This document shows, in pieces, positions 54,148 through 63,456 of a DNA stretch of 64,000 nucleotides. Both the position numbers and the translations under genes were made by a program. Positions within the stretch are counted from its first letter, which is position 1. Each line of letters starts with the position of its first letter. Source of the stretch: DATDAW01 sp036524675 (GTDB lineage: Bacteria; Verrucomicrobiota; Verrucomicrobiia; Chthoniobacterales; DASVRZ01); assembly GCA_036524675.1 (NCBI GenBank), contig DATDBU010000116.1, positions 1 to 64,000 of the forward strand. Reading direction: 5' to 3'. The notes below the pieces were generated by a model, which worked only from the letters and a program-made list of their open reading frames with translations, made no database searches and was not told the origin of the DNA.

Positions 54148-54516
54148 ATGACCCTTTCCGACATTCTCTTCCTCGCTCAAACGACAGCTCCAGGAGCACC
54201 GGCCCAGCCGAACCTGTTCAGCAGCATCGTGCCATTTGTACTCATGGGCGTCATTTTCTACTTCTTGCTGATCCGGCCACAGCAGAAGCGTCAGAAGGAA
54301 CACAAAACCCTCATCGCCTCGCTCAAGACCGGCGACAAAGTAATCACCAGCGGCGGCATCCATGGCATCGTCAGCAACGTCAAAGAACGCACGTTCTATC
54401 TCAAAATCGCTGACAACGTTAAAATCGAGATCGATAAATCCGCCATCGGTACCGTCGAAGCCCGCGGCGATTCTGCTCCTTCCACGACGACTTCAACATC
54501 GACGTCCGCTTCCTAG
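54148..54516 (+). CDS. yajC: Preprotein translocase subunit YajC
   Basis: A 122-residue inner-membrane protein. One helix (FVLMGVIFYFLLIRPQQKRQ) is followed by the family segment KTGDKVITSGGIHGIVSNV. It accompanies SecDF of the Sec translocon, encoded 40 bases downstream. The C-terminal tail is Ser/Thr-rich. Confidence 0.96.
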   Translation: MTLSDILFLAQTTAPGAPAQPNLFSSIVPFVLMGVIFYFLLIRPQQKRQKEHKTLIASLKTGDKVITSGGIHGIVSNVKERTFYLKIADNVKIEIDKSAIGTVEARGDSAPSTTTSTSTSAS

Positions 54517-54556
54517 GCTTCCCCTCTCCTGCCGCGCCGCCGGCACCCTTTCCTAA

Positions 54557-56890
54557 ATGTCGTCTCCGATTCTTACCTTCGGCCTTGGGCTGGTTCTTCT
54601 GGTCCTTTTCGGGTTTTACCTCGCGTCTGATGATCCCCGCCGCAAACGGATAGTCGGGCTCGTACTCACCGTTTTTATTTGCGCATTTGCCGTCGAATCG
54701 TTCCTGCCACTCTCGACCAAAATCCGGCTTGGCCTGGATTTGAAAGGCGGCACATCGTTCCTGATGCGCCTTGTCACGGAAAAAGACGACAAGGGCGAGA
54801 CGAAAAAAATCACCCCGGACATGCTCGACCAGGCTGTCGAGACTATCCGGAAGCGCGTGGACCAGTTCGGAACCAGTGAGCCGGTCATCAGTCCGCAATA
54901 TCCGGATCGGATCCTCGTCCAAATTCCCGGCCTGACCAGTGCCAACGTCGATGAAGCGCGCCATCAGCTGCAAAAAGTCGCCAAACTGGAATTCAAGCTC
55001 GTCCATCCGGAAAGCGCATCGCTGATCCCGCAGATCGAAGCCGGCACGGCGATCACACCGCCGGGTTATCGCATCCAGACGGAAAAATCGGACAAACCGA
55101 ACACGCCAGGCATCAAGCTGCTGGTCAAACAGCGCCCGGAAATGACCGGTGAAAGCATCAAGGCCGCCTACCCGCAGTTCAACGGGATGGCCTATTCGGT
55201 TTCGATGGAATTTACCCGGGAAGGCACCAAACAGTTTGCCAAAGTTACGGGTGAAAATGTCGGCAACCTGCTGGCTATCGTGCTCGACGGCGAAGTCCAG
55301 TCCGCTCCACGAATCAACGGTCCCATCGATCAAGGACGCGCCGAAATCACCGGTCAATTCACTGATGTCGAAGTGCGCAACCTGGCCAGTGTTCTCGAAA
55401 ACCCGCTCCAGACACCCGTGGCCATCGACGACACACGCAGCGTTTCGGCGACCCTCGGTTCGGACTCGATCCGCTCGGGCATTCTTGCCGGACTTGTCGG
55501 ACTCCTTGTCGTTTCCCTCGCCGTGCTGATCTACTATCGGGCAGCCGGCGTTATCGCACTCGTCGGACTCGTCGTGAACATGATCATCCTCTTCGGAGTG
55601 ATGTCGCTGTTCAATTTCGTCCTCACGCTTCCGGGCATCGCCGGCATCATCCTTACCGTCGGCATGGCGGTCGATGCCAACGTGCTGATCTACGAGCGGT
55701 TGCGTGAAGAACTCGCCGCTGGAAAATCCTTCACCACTGCCATCGATGCCGCATTTGAAAAGGCATTCAGCGCCATTTTTGACGCCAACGTCACCACGCT
55801 CATCACGGCCGCCATCCTATTCTGGAAAGCGACCGGCCCCGTAAAAGGGTTCGCCGTTACACTGACCGTCGGTGTCATCGCCTCGGTCTTTGCCGCCCTG
55901 GTTGTCACGCGCGTCCTGTTCTCGTGGCTCACCCACCTGGGCTGGCTCAAAGAAGTCCGCATGGCTAACCTGCTGCATAAGCCGAATTTCGATTTCCTTG
56001 GCAAACGCAAAATCGCTGCCCTCATTTCGATCACCTTGCTCCTCGGTTCCATCGCGATTTTCGCGATTCGCGGTGAGCGAAACTTCGGAATCGACTTCCG
56101 CGGCGGCGACCTGCTTCGACTTTCGATGACGCAACCCGTCGCCGAAAACGACGCCCGCGAAGCCCTGAAAATGGATGACGTCGTCGTCCAGAAAGAAACC
56201 TCCGGCGACAAAGACTTCCTGCAAATCCGCGGCCCGTTTGATTCGAGCGCGAAGATTACCAAAACGCTACAGGAGAAATTTCCGCAAGCTGGCCTCGTGA
56301 GTGTGCAAAATGACCGTGTTGGTGCTGTTGTAGGCAAACAGCTCGCCATCAACTCCGCCATCGCGCTCGGACTCGGTATGCTCGGTATTTTGGTCTACGT
56401 AACGCTCCGGTTCGAGTTTTCGTTTGCGCTCGGTGCTCTCGTGGCCTTGATCCACGACGTGGTGATTACCGCCGGCGTTTTTTCACTGTTCGGACGCGAA
56501 TTTTCGCTCGTCATGGTCGGCGCCATTCTGACCATCGCCGGCTACTCGATCAACGACACGATCGTCGTCTATGACCGCATCCGCGAGGGCCTGCGCAGCG
56601 GCCGCAAGGGCAGTGTCGAATCCATCATGAACGCCTCGATCAATGAGACGCTCAACCGCACCATCCTTACGGGCGGCGCGACGTTGTTCTCCATGATCGG
56701 CCTGTATTTCCTGGGCGGCCAAGCATTGAACGACTTCGCGTTCGCGATCCTCATCGGTATTCTGGTGGGAACTTATTCGTCCGTTTACATCGCTTCCCCG
56801 GTCGTCCTCTGGTGGTCGAAAATCAAAGGCGAAGCGCTGGATCGCCAAATCAAGAAGTCCGACACCACCCAGATCGCAGTTCAGCACTAG
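54557..56890 (+). CDS. secDF: Fused SecD-SecF protein export subunit
   Basis: A 777-residue fusion of SecD and SecF, the proton-driven pulling module of Sec export. SecD half: FLPLSTKIRLGLDLKGGTSF, the P1 head and six-helix block with VGMAVDANVLIYERLREE. SecF half from about 490: ERNFGIDFRGGDLLR and GYSINDTIVVYDRIREG. The fused arrangement replaces separate genes of E. coli. It forms an operon with yajC. Confidence 0.96.
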   Translation: MSSPILTFGLGLVLLVLFGFYLASDDPRRKRIVGLVLTVFICAFAVESFLPLSTKIRLGLDLKGGTSFLMRLVTEKDDKGETKKITPDMLDQAVETIRKRVDQFGTSEPVISPQYPDRILVQIPGLTSANVDEARHQLQKVAKLEFKLVHPESASLIPQIEAGTAITPPGYRIQTEKSDKPNTPGIKLLVKQRPEMTGESIKAAYPQFNGMAYSVSMEFTREGTKQFAKVTGENVGNLLAIVLDGEVQSAPRINGPIDQGRAEITGQFTDVEVRNLASVLENPLQTPVAIDDTRSVSATLGSDSIRSGILAGLVGLLVVSLAVLIYYRAAGVIALVGLVVNMIILFGVMSLFNFVLTLPGIAGIILTVGMAVDANVLIYERLREELAAGKSFTTAIDAAFEKAFSAIFDANVTTLITAAILFWKATGPVKGFAVTLTVGVIASVFAALVVTRVLFSWLTHLGWLKEVRMANLLHKPNFDFLGKRKIAALISITLLLGSIAIFAIRGERNFGIDFRGGDLLRLSMTQPVAENDAREALKMDDVVVQKETSGDKDFLQIRGPFDSSAKITKTLQEKFPQAGLVSVQNDRVGAVVGKQLAINSAIALGLGMLGILVYVTLRFEFSFALGALVALIHDVVITAGVFSLFGREFSLVMVGAILTIAGYSINDTIVVYDRIREGLRSGRKGSVESIMNASINETLNRTILTGGATLFSMIGLYFLGGQALNDFAFAILIGILVGTYSSVYIASPVVLWWSKIKGEALDRQIKKSDTTQIAVQH

Positions 56891-56918
56891 TTTTCCCCAA
56901 TAACCGCTTCGTGGGGTT

Positions 56919-57005
56919 CCACACGGAGAACGCGGAGACTCCGGGGAAAGATTCAACCTCTACTGCATCCCATTTGTATTTTTCTCCGTGTTCTCCGTGC
57001 GACAT
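56919..57005. repeat. Short element with CACGGAG-type inverted ends
   Basis: CACACGGAGAACGCGGAGA at 56921-56939 is mirrored by TCTCCGTGTTCTCCGTG at 56984-57000 with CGACA after it. The same ends, longer and better paired, bound the element at 63276-63418. It lies between secDF and rimO. Confidence 0.7.
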
Positions 57006-57072
57006 TCTGAATTTTTCATCCTGCTGTAGCTGATTGCGTCCCGCGGATTTTGCGCTACTTTCCGCGTCCGCC

Positions 57073-58518
57073 ATGTCCTCCGCCGCATCCACCTCCGCCA
57101 CGTCCAGCCAACCTGCCAAGGTCGGCATGATTTCCCTGGGGTGCGCCAAAAATCTCGTAGACGCCGAAATCATGCTCGGTGGCATTCTCGCCCAAGGAAT
57201 GGAAGTAACGTCGGATGCCGATGAAGCCGATGTTCTCATCGTCAATACCTGTTCTTTCATCGACTCGGCCAAGGAGGAATCCATCGACGCCATTCTCGAG
57301 GCTCATCAGCAGCGTGGACTCCGCAAAAAGCCGGGTCAGAAACTGATTGTCAGCGGCTGCATGGCGCAGCGTTTCTCCAAGGAACTCGTCCACGAAATGC
57401 CCGAAGTGGACGCTTTCATGGGCTTGGATCAGGTCGCGCAGGCCGGCGACATCGTCAAAAACGTCCTCCAACGCGCCGCGGCAAACACCTCTCACCTTTC
57501 ACCTCTTGCCTCCGATATTGCCGCTGACTGGGAACCGCTCAACCTCGTCACCCGCAAGCCGGTTTACATCCCCGACTACGATACGCCCCGCTTCCGCCTT
57601 ACCCCGGCGCATTCCGCATACGTCAAGATCGCCGAAGGCTGCAATCACCCGTGCAGTTTCTGTGTGATCCCTCAGATGCGCGGCAAACATCGCAGCCGCA
57701 CGATCGAATCCGTCGTCACCGAAATTCGCAATCTCGTCGCGGAAGGCGTGAAGGAATTCAATCTGATCAGCCAGGACACGACCTATTACGGCATGGATCT
57801 CTGGGAACAAAAAGCGGGCCCGACCCAACCCGTCGATTCCGGACGCGGCGTCACGCTCGTCAATCTCCTCGCCGAGATCGAAAAAATCGAAGGCGACTTC
57901 TGGGTGCGCCTCCTCTACACCCATCCGGCGCATTGGAGCGACGAACTCATCCAAGCCATCGCTTCCAGCAAGAAAGTCGCTCGTTACATCGACATGCCAT
58001 TGCAGCACATCCATGAGGACATGCTGAAAACCATGCGCCGCGAGACATCCCGGGAACACATCGAAAATCTCATCGCACGCATCCGCTCCGGCATCCCTGG
58101 CATCGCCATCCGGACCACATTCATCGTCGGTTTCCCAGGGGAAACGGAGGAACATTTTTCTTCGCTGCTGGAATTCATCGAGCGCACCCGTTTCGAGCGT
58201 CTCGGCGTTTTCACTTATTCGCAGGAGGAAGGCTCGCGCGCGGCAAAGATGGAAAATCAGATCAAATCCGCGACCCGCCAGGCCCGTTACCGGAAAGCGA
58301 TGAAGCTCCAGCAACGCATTGCCCGCGAAATCTCGGGAAGCATGATCGGCCGAACCATTCGCGCCATCGTGGACGAACCCCTCGTCGCCCGCAGCGAAGC
58401 CGACGCCCCCGACGTCGACGCCCGCATCCTGCTAACATCCCCTGCGGAAGTAGGCGCATTTGTGAACGTCAAGATCACCGGGACGCAGGTTTACGACCTG
58501 GTTGGCGAAGTGGTGTAG
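57073..58518 (+). CDS. rimO: Ribosomal protein S12 methylthiotransferase RimO
   Basis: A 481-residue radical-SAM enzyme that adds a methylthio group to an Asp of ribosomal protein S12. UPF0004 domain: GMISLGCAKNLVDAE and VNTCSFIDSAKEES hold the first cluster cysteines with Cys in SGCMAQRF. The radical-SAM CxxxCxxC is in EGCNHPCSFCVIPQMRGKHRSR, shown here as EGCNHPCSFC. A TRAM domain ends the protein. I start at the ATG at 57073; the frame is open from a TTG at 57034. The SLGCAKN and CxxxCxxC context separates it from MiaB. Confidence 0.95.
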   Translation: MSSAASTSATSSQPAKVGMISLGCAKNLVDAEIMLGGILAQGMEVTSDADEADVLIVNTCSFIDSAKEESIDAILEAHQQRGLRKKPGQKLIVSGCMAQRFSKELVHEMPEVDAFMGLDQVAQAGDIVKNVLQRAAANTSHLSPLASDIAADWEPLNLVTRKPVYIPDYDTPRFRLTPAHSAYVKIAEGCNHPCSFCVIPQMRGKHRSRTIESVVTEIRNLVAEGVKEFNLISQDTTYYGMDLWEQKAGPTQPVDSGRGVTLVNLLAEIEKIEGDFWVRLLYTHPAHWSDELIQAIASSKKVARYIDMPLQHIHEDMLKTMRRETSREHIENLIARIRSGIPGIAIRTTFIVGFPGETEEHFSSLLEFIERTRFERLGVFTYSQEEGSRAAKMENQIKSATRQARYRKAMKLQQRIAREISGSMIGRTIRAIVDEPLVARSEADAPDVDARILLTSPAEVGAFVNVKITGTQVYDLVGEVV

Positions 58519-58571
58519 TACCGGCCAACTCGCAACATCCACCTATCTTCAAAGCCAGTTGGCTGCATTGT

Positions 58572-59085
58572 TCATTTGTTCTTTGGCCATTTGATGTCTT
58601 GCAGGTTGATGTCGAACGGAACATTCTCGTTGCCGTAACCCTCGTCATTCAGGCGCTCGCTGAGGAACCGGTTCGGCGCGAAAAGCACGAACTGCGGCGT
58701 GACGAAAGGATGGTGAACAAGCTCGTCGAGCTCCAAAAACTCGCCGCGGTCGCGCGAAAAGACGTGAGTGGGAAAATGCCAGGCGCTGTGCCCGCCAGAG
58801 CTCGCGACGCTGTAGACAAAAAAGCGGGAATCTGGTGTCCCCAGCGAAGATAACTCCGTAGCCGTGTTCATGATCGCTCGAAGAATGATCGTTCATTGCG
58901 ATGCGCTTCCCGTGTCGCATGCGAATTACGATACGATGCTCGTTGAAGCTGCGTTCCTGAATGTGAGTCGGCGTAACGACGGCTTCCAGCTTCTCGTCGG
59001 GTGAGAGATAAATGACGCGGCCATACTGCGCTCTCGCTGCAATGGCCAACGTAACAAACAAAAGGCAGAAGAACGTTGTTTTCAT
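58572..59085 (-). pseudogene. Secreted hypothetical gene with an apparent frameshift
   Basis: The N-terminal part (MKTTFFCLLFVTLAIAARA, a signal peptide; then YGRVIYLSPDEKLEAVVTP) is in one frame from 59085. A continuation that looks protein-like (SLGTPDSRFFVYSVASSGG, FLELDELVHHPFVTPQFVLF) is in another frame ending at 58572. The switch falls near 58840-58870. Either a single-base indel (biological or assembly) broke the gene or two short genes overlap. I favour one broken or misassembled gene of unknown family. Confidence 0.55.
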
Positions 59086-59270
59086 ACTGCGGCGCATGTC
59101 GGTGTAACAACTAAATCGTTTAATCGCATGCAACGATACGTCGTCGGCAAAGTAGTCCCAACGTGCCCCAGCTTTCGGACGTAGCAATCGCTAGCTTTTC
59201 CCGGTGAAGTCTACTTGCCTGATACATAATTCGCTGGGATTTTCTTCCCGAAAATGGCACTCACTAAACC

Positions 59271-60533
59271 GTGCCGTCTCCCTCCTCCCAGGCCGATCCA
59301 CCTCAGGCGGCACGTCGAATCTGGCTCATCTTTCTTCTCGCAGGCCTGCTGGGCCTGACAGTGTTTCTGGGCTTCAAGAGGCTAACCTTCAGGCCCGAAC
59401 ATCACGAGACTAACAAAACGGCGTCAGCCGCGACTAATACCCCGACTCTACCCGAGCAAGTGTCTTCGCGGATGATTCTGGAAACGGAACCCCGAACGCC
59501 CGAAACCGTGCCAACCCAGGACAACGCCGCCGTCCTCTATCGAAAAGCTTTCGCCCTGGTCGATCAACTGACCGAACGCGAAAAGCAAATCCTGCGCAGT
59601 CCATCGAAAGTCGATCCGCAGCCTACGGCGGAGGAGGTCGAAACTTTGCTGGAGAAAATCGACCCCATGATCGTCCTCCTGCGCGAAGCCGCGGCACTAC
59701 CGGCCTGCGATTGGAACCTCGGGCACCTCTCTGCAAGCACCGATTTTTCGCACCTTGGAAAGGCGGACCTGCTGGCAAGCGCGGCTCTCTGGGATTCGGT
59801 CCAGAGACTGGCTGATGAGCCAAGGGAAGCGGTGAAGAATATTCAAGCCGCCTACCACCTGGGAAACAGCCTTCAGCAAGGAGTCATCAGTGCCATGGTC
59901 AACATCACGATTCATCAAAGGGCAGCGGCATTGCTTGCCAAGCATGCCTCGACTCTGCCTGCTACGGAAAGGGAAGTTCTTCTGGCCGAAAACAGCACCT
60001 CCTACATGTGGGTCGCCGTCCGCGCAGCCTATGAGTCGGAGGCTCAATTCGTCGTAAACTCCTTGCGGGGGCTGCAAGACAAATACCAAAACGGTTATCC
60101 GCTGACAAAGGACGACCAGGAATTCATAGAAGCACTAGGCAGCACCCCAGACGCCATCTCCAAAGTCATGACCTCCTACCAGCAACTTGCCGCCGTCCTG
60201 CCGGATTTGCTCCTTTGGTCTGATGCGGACTTCGCTCAATGGGAAGCAAATTTCCAAAAGAACGCATCCATTCCCGCGGTCTCCGCCATGACTGACGTAT
60301 ATACCAGTACACGCTTAACTTCGAGAAGAGCCTTGGTGATGGATACTATGACAAACGCCGGATTGGCTGTGCTGAACGGCGGCATCGAAGAGTTACGCCA
60401 TTTTCCCGACCCACTCACCCAGGAGCCCTTCGCCCATCGGCTGGTCGACGACCATGGCTCCTTCGAGTTGCAATCCAAAATACTCCACAAGGAAAAGCCC
60501 ATCACCGTGACCTTTTCCAGCTCTGGACCTTGA
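59271..60533 (+). CDS. Membrane-anchored hypothetical protein
   Basis: A 420-residue protein from a GTG start. A single N-terminal helix (WLIFLLAGLLGLTVFLGF, about 18-35) anchors it, with a Pro/Thr/Glu-rich linker to about 80. The rest is a helical domain (AVLYRKAFALVDQLTE, HLGNSLQQGVISAMVNITIHQRAAALLA). No recognised motif. The repeated helices recall TPR-like scaffolds, but I cannot place it. Confidence 0.65.
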   Translation: MPSPSSQADPPQAARRIWLIFLLAGLLGLTVFLGFKRLTFRPEHHETNKTASAATNTPTLPEQVSSRMILETEPRTPETVPTQDNAAVLYRKAFALVDQLTEREKQILRSPSKVDPQPTAEEVETLLEKIDPMIVLLREAAALPACDWNLGHLSASTDFSHLGKADLLASAALWDSVQRLADEPREAVKNIQAAYHLGNSLQQGVISAMVNITIHQRAAALLAKHASTLPATEREVLLAENSTSYMWVAVRAAYESEAQFVVNSLRGLQDKYQNGYPLTKDDQEFIEALGSTPDAISKVMTSYQQLAAVLPDLLLWSDADFAQWEANFQKNASIPAVSAMTDVYTSTRLTSRRALVMDTMTNAGLAVLNGGIEELRHFPDPLTQEPFAHRLVDDHGSFELQSKILHKEKPITVTFSSSGP

Positions 60534-60744
60534 AAATCACACATCCATCCCCCACTTCCTGAAGGTCATTCCTACTCCTACTCGTGCTCGTAATCGTCAT
60601 CCGTCGGCCTCACACGATTCAAAGTAACCACAACGAGAGCAAAGAGCGTAAAAAGAACAGGTTAGGACTCAAAATGGTTTTCGCATTTTCACTTTAAGAT
60701 TTCTGCTTGTAGAATCAAAAGCGCGCGCCGGAGCAAGAAGCCGT

Positions 60745-61200
60745 CACTTCGAAGCGTCAAATCGACGCTTCGGTGCGTGAACTCGACCCTTCGGAAGGCG
60801 AAATGGACTCCTCGGCACGCCAAATCGCGCGTTCGGAACGCTCAATGGTGGCGCTGAAGCAAAAAATGGCGCTTCGGAACGATAAACGTGCCATCCGCAG
60901 CGATAAACCGACACTCCAGACCGACCAAAGGGGCTTCAGAACTCTCAAACGGAGGCTTCGGAACGAAAAACGAGCGCTTGAGACATTCAATGGGCGCTTC
61001 GGAGTGAGAAACAGACGCTTCGACCCAGGAACCGTAGGCACTGGAGTCAGAAATGCCGGAAACCTTTGGTCAAACACCCCGATCGGGGCAGTAAACGACA
61101 GCGCTGAAGCCCAAACGGACGCGCTGCTGCTGAAAATGGGCAGTTCGACGTGTGAAACGGGCACATTGGAATCCGAACTGGACGCACTCGAGAGACAGTC
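60745..61200. repeat. Second degenerate 21-bp tandem array
   Basis: Roughly fifteen to eighteen imperfect 21-bp units of the type GCGCTTCGGAACGAAAAACG, interrupted at about 61035-61110. A 186-codon open frame (60773-61333, plus strand) reads it as heptads such as MALRNDK and RRLRNEK. Because the unit is a multiple of three, this openness may be a by-product of the repeat. No ribosome site or separate domain supports a gene, but expression as a coiled-coil-like peptide cannot be excluded. Confidence 0.7.
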
Positions 61201-61250
61201 CAACAGGCGTAAAGGATCAGGAAGCCTGGCGCGGACGCCACGCGATCTAG

Positions 61251-61400
61251 TCAGCGTTTCCTTACTGGGGGAAGGAAGTCAGCCGGTGGTTTACCAATGC
61301 CGAAACAACCTGGATCGCCTTTTCGCCCGATAGTAAGACGATCGCCACCACCGGCGACAAAATCCACGTTTGTTCCTATACTCTTCGCTGGCTAAAATAG
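61251..61400 (+). pseudogene. WD40-repeat gene remnant
   Basis: In one frame between stops at 61248-61250 and 61398-61400 the translation includes TTWIAFSPDSKTIATTGD, a recognisable WD40 blade segment. No start or further blades precede it; the 21-bp array lies immediately upstream. It is probably the last piece of a larger beta-propeller gene replaced or split by the repeat. Confidence 0.5.
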
Positions 61401-61727
61401 CCGCTCACAAATTTTATTGGATTGCCGACGGAGAGGCATGGCGAGCGCCTGTCAGGCCTTTCTAGCAAAGTAATTCAGGTTACTCAAATCTCCTGCGATA
61501 GAATGCCCTAATCCTTAGCAACCTCCTTGCTTGCCAAGAAAGGCACCGCTTCCACCAACAGGTTAATCCCTCAAATAACAGCCATCGGTCATCGAGATGA
61601 CACCAATCTTACCCTCCATGGATTTTACCACTTGAAGAGGCGCTCTCGTTTCACTTACAGACGTGCTAGTATTTATCTCTGTGCTCTTTGTGTTCTTTGC
61701 GGTTGATCCGTATTACCCTTCTTAGGG
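61401..61727. other. Gene-free stretch before gcvH
   Basis: No coding frame I can support. Contains a diverged half of the CACGGAG-type repeat (TCTCTGTGCTCTTTGTG, near 61676-61692). No T-run terminator for the minus-strand gcv operon could be made out. Confidence 0.5.
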
Positions 61728-62105
61728 TTACCCGATTTTAGCGGCGTAGGCGGCGGCGTCCAGAAGGCCGGAGGCGGCGGCGCTATCGGCTAGCTTGAGC
61801 TTGAAAATCCAACCGGCGCCAAAAGGATCCGTATTTACCAATGCAGGGTCCGCATCCAATGCTGTGTTCACTTCCGTGACTTCCCCGGATACCGGCGAAT
61901 AGATGTCGCTAGCGGCTTTGACAGATTCTACGACAGCGATGGTCGCTTTGGCCTCCACTTTGGTCCCGACCTTCGGCACTTCGACATAGACGATATCCGT
62001 TAGTTCCGCCTGAGCGTGGTCGGTAATGCCGACAGTGCCTTCATTGCCTTCTATGCGCAGCCATTCGTGCGTTTCCGCGTATTTCAAATCCTCGGGGACG
62101 TTCAT
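61728..62105 (-). CDS. gcvH: Glycine cleavage system H protein
   Basis: A 125-residue lipoyl carrier of the glycine cleavage complex. The lipoyl-lysine motif is VVESVKAASDIYSPVSGEV (Lys at about 64), preceded by GITDHAQAELTDIVYVEVP. It starts within the gcvT stop (ATGA overlap), so both are co-translated. Confidence 0.97.
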   Translation of the reverse strand: MNVPEDLKYAETHEWLRIEGNEGTVGITDHAQAELTDIVYVEVPKVGTKVEAKATIAVVESVKAASDIYSPVSGEVTEVNTALDADPALVNTDPFGAGWIFKLKLADSAAASGLLDAAAYAAKIG

Positions 62106-63214
62106 GGTTTCGGTTTTTTATAAAGAGGTTTTTTTTCGACAACAGCCGGAAATTTCTTGCCTCGGATATCTATCTCGATCGCCGTTCCGGGAACAGCCAC
62201 AGCCAAAGGCAAATAGGCCATGCCGATTCCCGTGCCAAGGCTCGGTGAAAGCCCGCCGCTGCAGGTCTCACCAACCGTCTCGCCGCCAGCCAGGACTGGG
62301 TAATGTGAGCGTGGTGGAGGCGATTTCGCCGCCATGCGAAACGGCGCCAGTTTGCGCGGCGCGCCTTCCGCTTTTTGTCGGGCCAACACGTCGCGCCCGA
62401 TAAAGTCGCCCTTGTTGAGGTCCACAAAAAATCCAAGCCCGGCTTCGATCGGGGTAATTTCCGGTCCCAAGTCGGAACCATTAAGCGGGTAGCACATCTC
62501 GAGGCGCAACGTATCGCGCGCCCCTAGCCCGCAGGGTTTCAGGCCGTACGATTTCCCAAAATCGAGCAACTCATTCCAAATCCGCGGGCCGTCCGCCGCC
62601 GGCAGAAACAATTCGGCACCGTCTTCGCCCGTGTAACCGGTCCGGGCCGCCGTAATGGTTGTTCCGCGAACGGAAAAATCCGCGATCCCATTCCGTGGCG
62701 GAAGATTGCCGCCAAGGAACGCCTCCAGCAATGCTACCGACGCCGGTCCTTGCACAGCCAGCCCTGCGAAGTCGTCGCTCTTGTTCTCGAGTGTCACGTC
62801 GCCCTCCGTCTCGCTCTCGAGCCAGGCGACATCTTCAGCGATCATGGACGCGTTGATGACCAGAAAGTAGGCGTCCGATCCTGTCCGGTAGGCAATGAGA
62901 TCGTCAATGACGCCACCGTTTTCATTGGGCAGAATCGTGTATTGGCCCTGGCCAGGAGCGAGCTTCGAAATGTTATTGGTGAGTACTCGATTCAAAAACG
63001 CCTCGGCGTCCGGGCCGGAAATCGTCACCTGCCCCATGTGCGAAATATCGAATACGCCCGCAGCGTTCCGGACCGTCTGATGTTCGTCGATGATGCTCGT
63101 GTAGAAAACGGGCATTTCCCAGCCGCCAAATCCGATCAATTTTGCCCCCGCCCGAACGTGTTCATCGAAAAGCGGCGTGCGCTGGAGGTTCTCGGAGTTG
63201 GACGAATCAGACAC
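62102..63214 (-). CDS. gcvT: Glycine cleavage system aminomethyltransferase (T protein)
   Basis: A 370-residue tetrahydrofolate-dependent aminomethyltransferase, from a GTG start. Family landmarks: LIGFGGWEMPVFYTSIIDEH, FDISHMGQVTISGPDAEAFL, RTGYTGEDGAELFLPA and LGARDTLRLEMCYPLNGSDL. It degrades glycine with GcvH and GcvP; gcvP is not in the window. No glycine riboswitch signature is visible upstream. Confidence 0.96.
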   Translation of the reverse strand: MSDSSNSENLQRTPLFDEHVRAGAKLIGFGGWEMPVFYTSIIDEHQTVRNAAGVFDISHMGQVTISGPDAEAFLNRVLTNNISKLAPGQGQYTILPNENGGVIDDLIAYRTGSDAYFLVINASMIAEDVAWLESETEGDVTLENKSDDFAGLAVQGPASVALLEAFLGGNLPPRNGIADFSVRGTTITAARTGYTGEDGAELFLPAADGPRIWNELLDFGKSYGLKPCGLGARDTLRLEMCYPLNGSDLGPEITPIEAGLGFFVDLNKGDFIGRDVLARQKAEGAPRKLAPFRMAAKSPPPRSHYPVLAGGETVGETCSGGLSPSLGTGIGMAYLPLAVAVPGTAIEIDIRGKKFPAVVEKKPLYKKPKP

Positions 63215-63275
63215 AGCTCCGAGAGTAAACGGGACGTTACACCCAGGGAAAGGTGAAAATGGCGACTTTAAAACT

Positions 63276-63418
63276 TGTCACACGGAGGCGCGAAGGACGC
63301 TGAGAAAGGTATCGAGAAGCGTCGCGGGATAGTAGATCTCCAGCAATTCAACGGCAGCACGGCCTAGCGTCGTTGCGATGTGAATTGTTCTCCGTGTCCT
63401 CCGCGGCTCCGTGTGACA
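63276..63418. repeat. 143-bp element with 31-bp terminal inverted repeats
   Basis: Left end TGTCACACGGAGGCGCGAAG (63276 onward to 63306) and right end ending GCGGCTCCGTGTGACA (63388-63418) are inverted copies differing at about four positions. No coding capacity. It resembles a miniature inverted-repeat element; partial relatives are at 56919-57005 and about 61676. Confidence 0.75.
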
Positions 63419-63456
63419 CCACATCAGGGGATATCAACACCCGCAGGCTCCTCACA

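Noticed and set aside
60773..61333. 186-codon frame as a confident CDS
   Set aside because: Its openness follows from the repeat period, there is no ribosome site, and the 3' part overlaps a WD40 remnant in another frame. Kept as a repeat.
63215..63456. Glycine riboswitch upstream of gcvT
   Set aside because: No conserved riboswitch core is visible; the space is filled by an inverted-repeat element.
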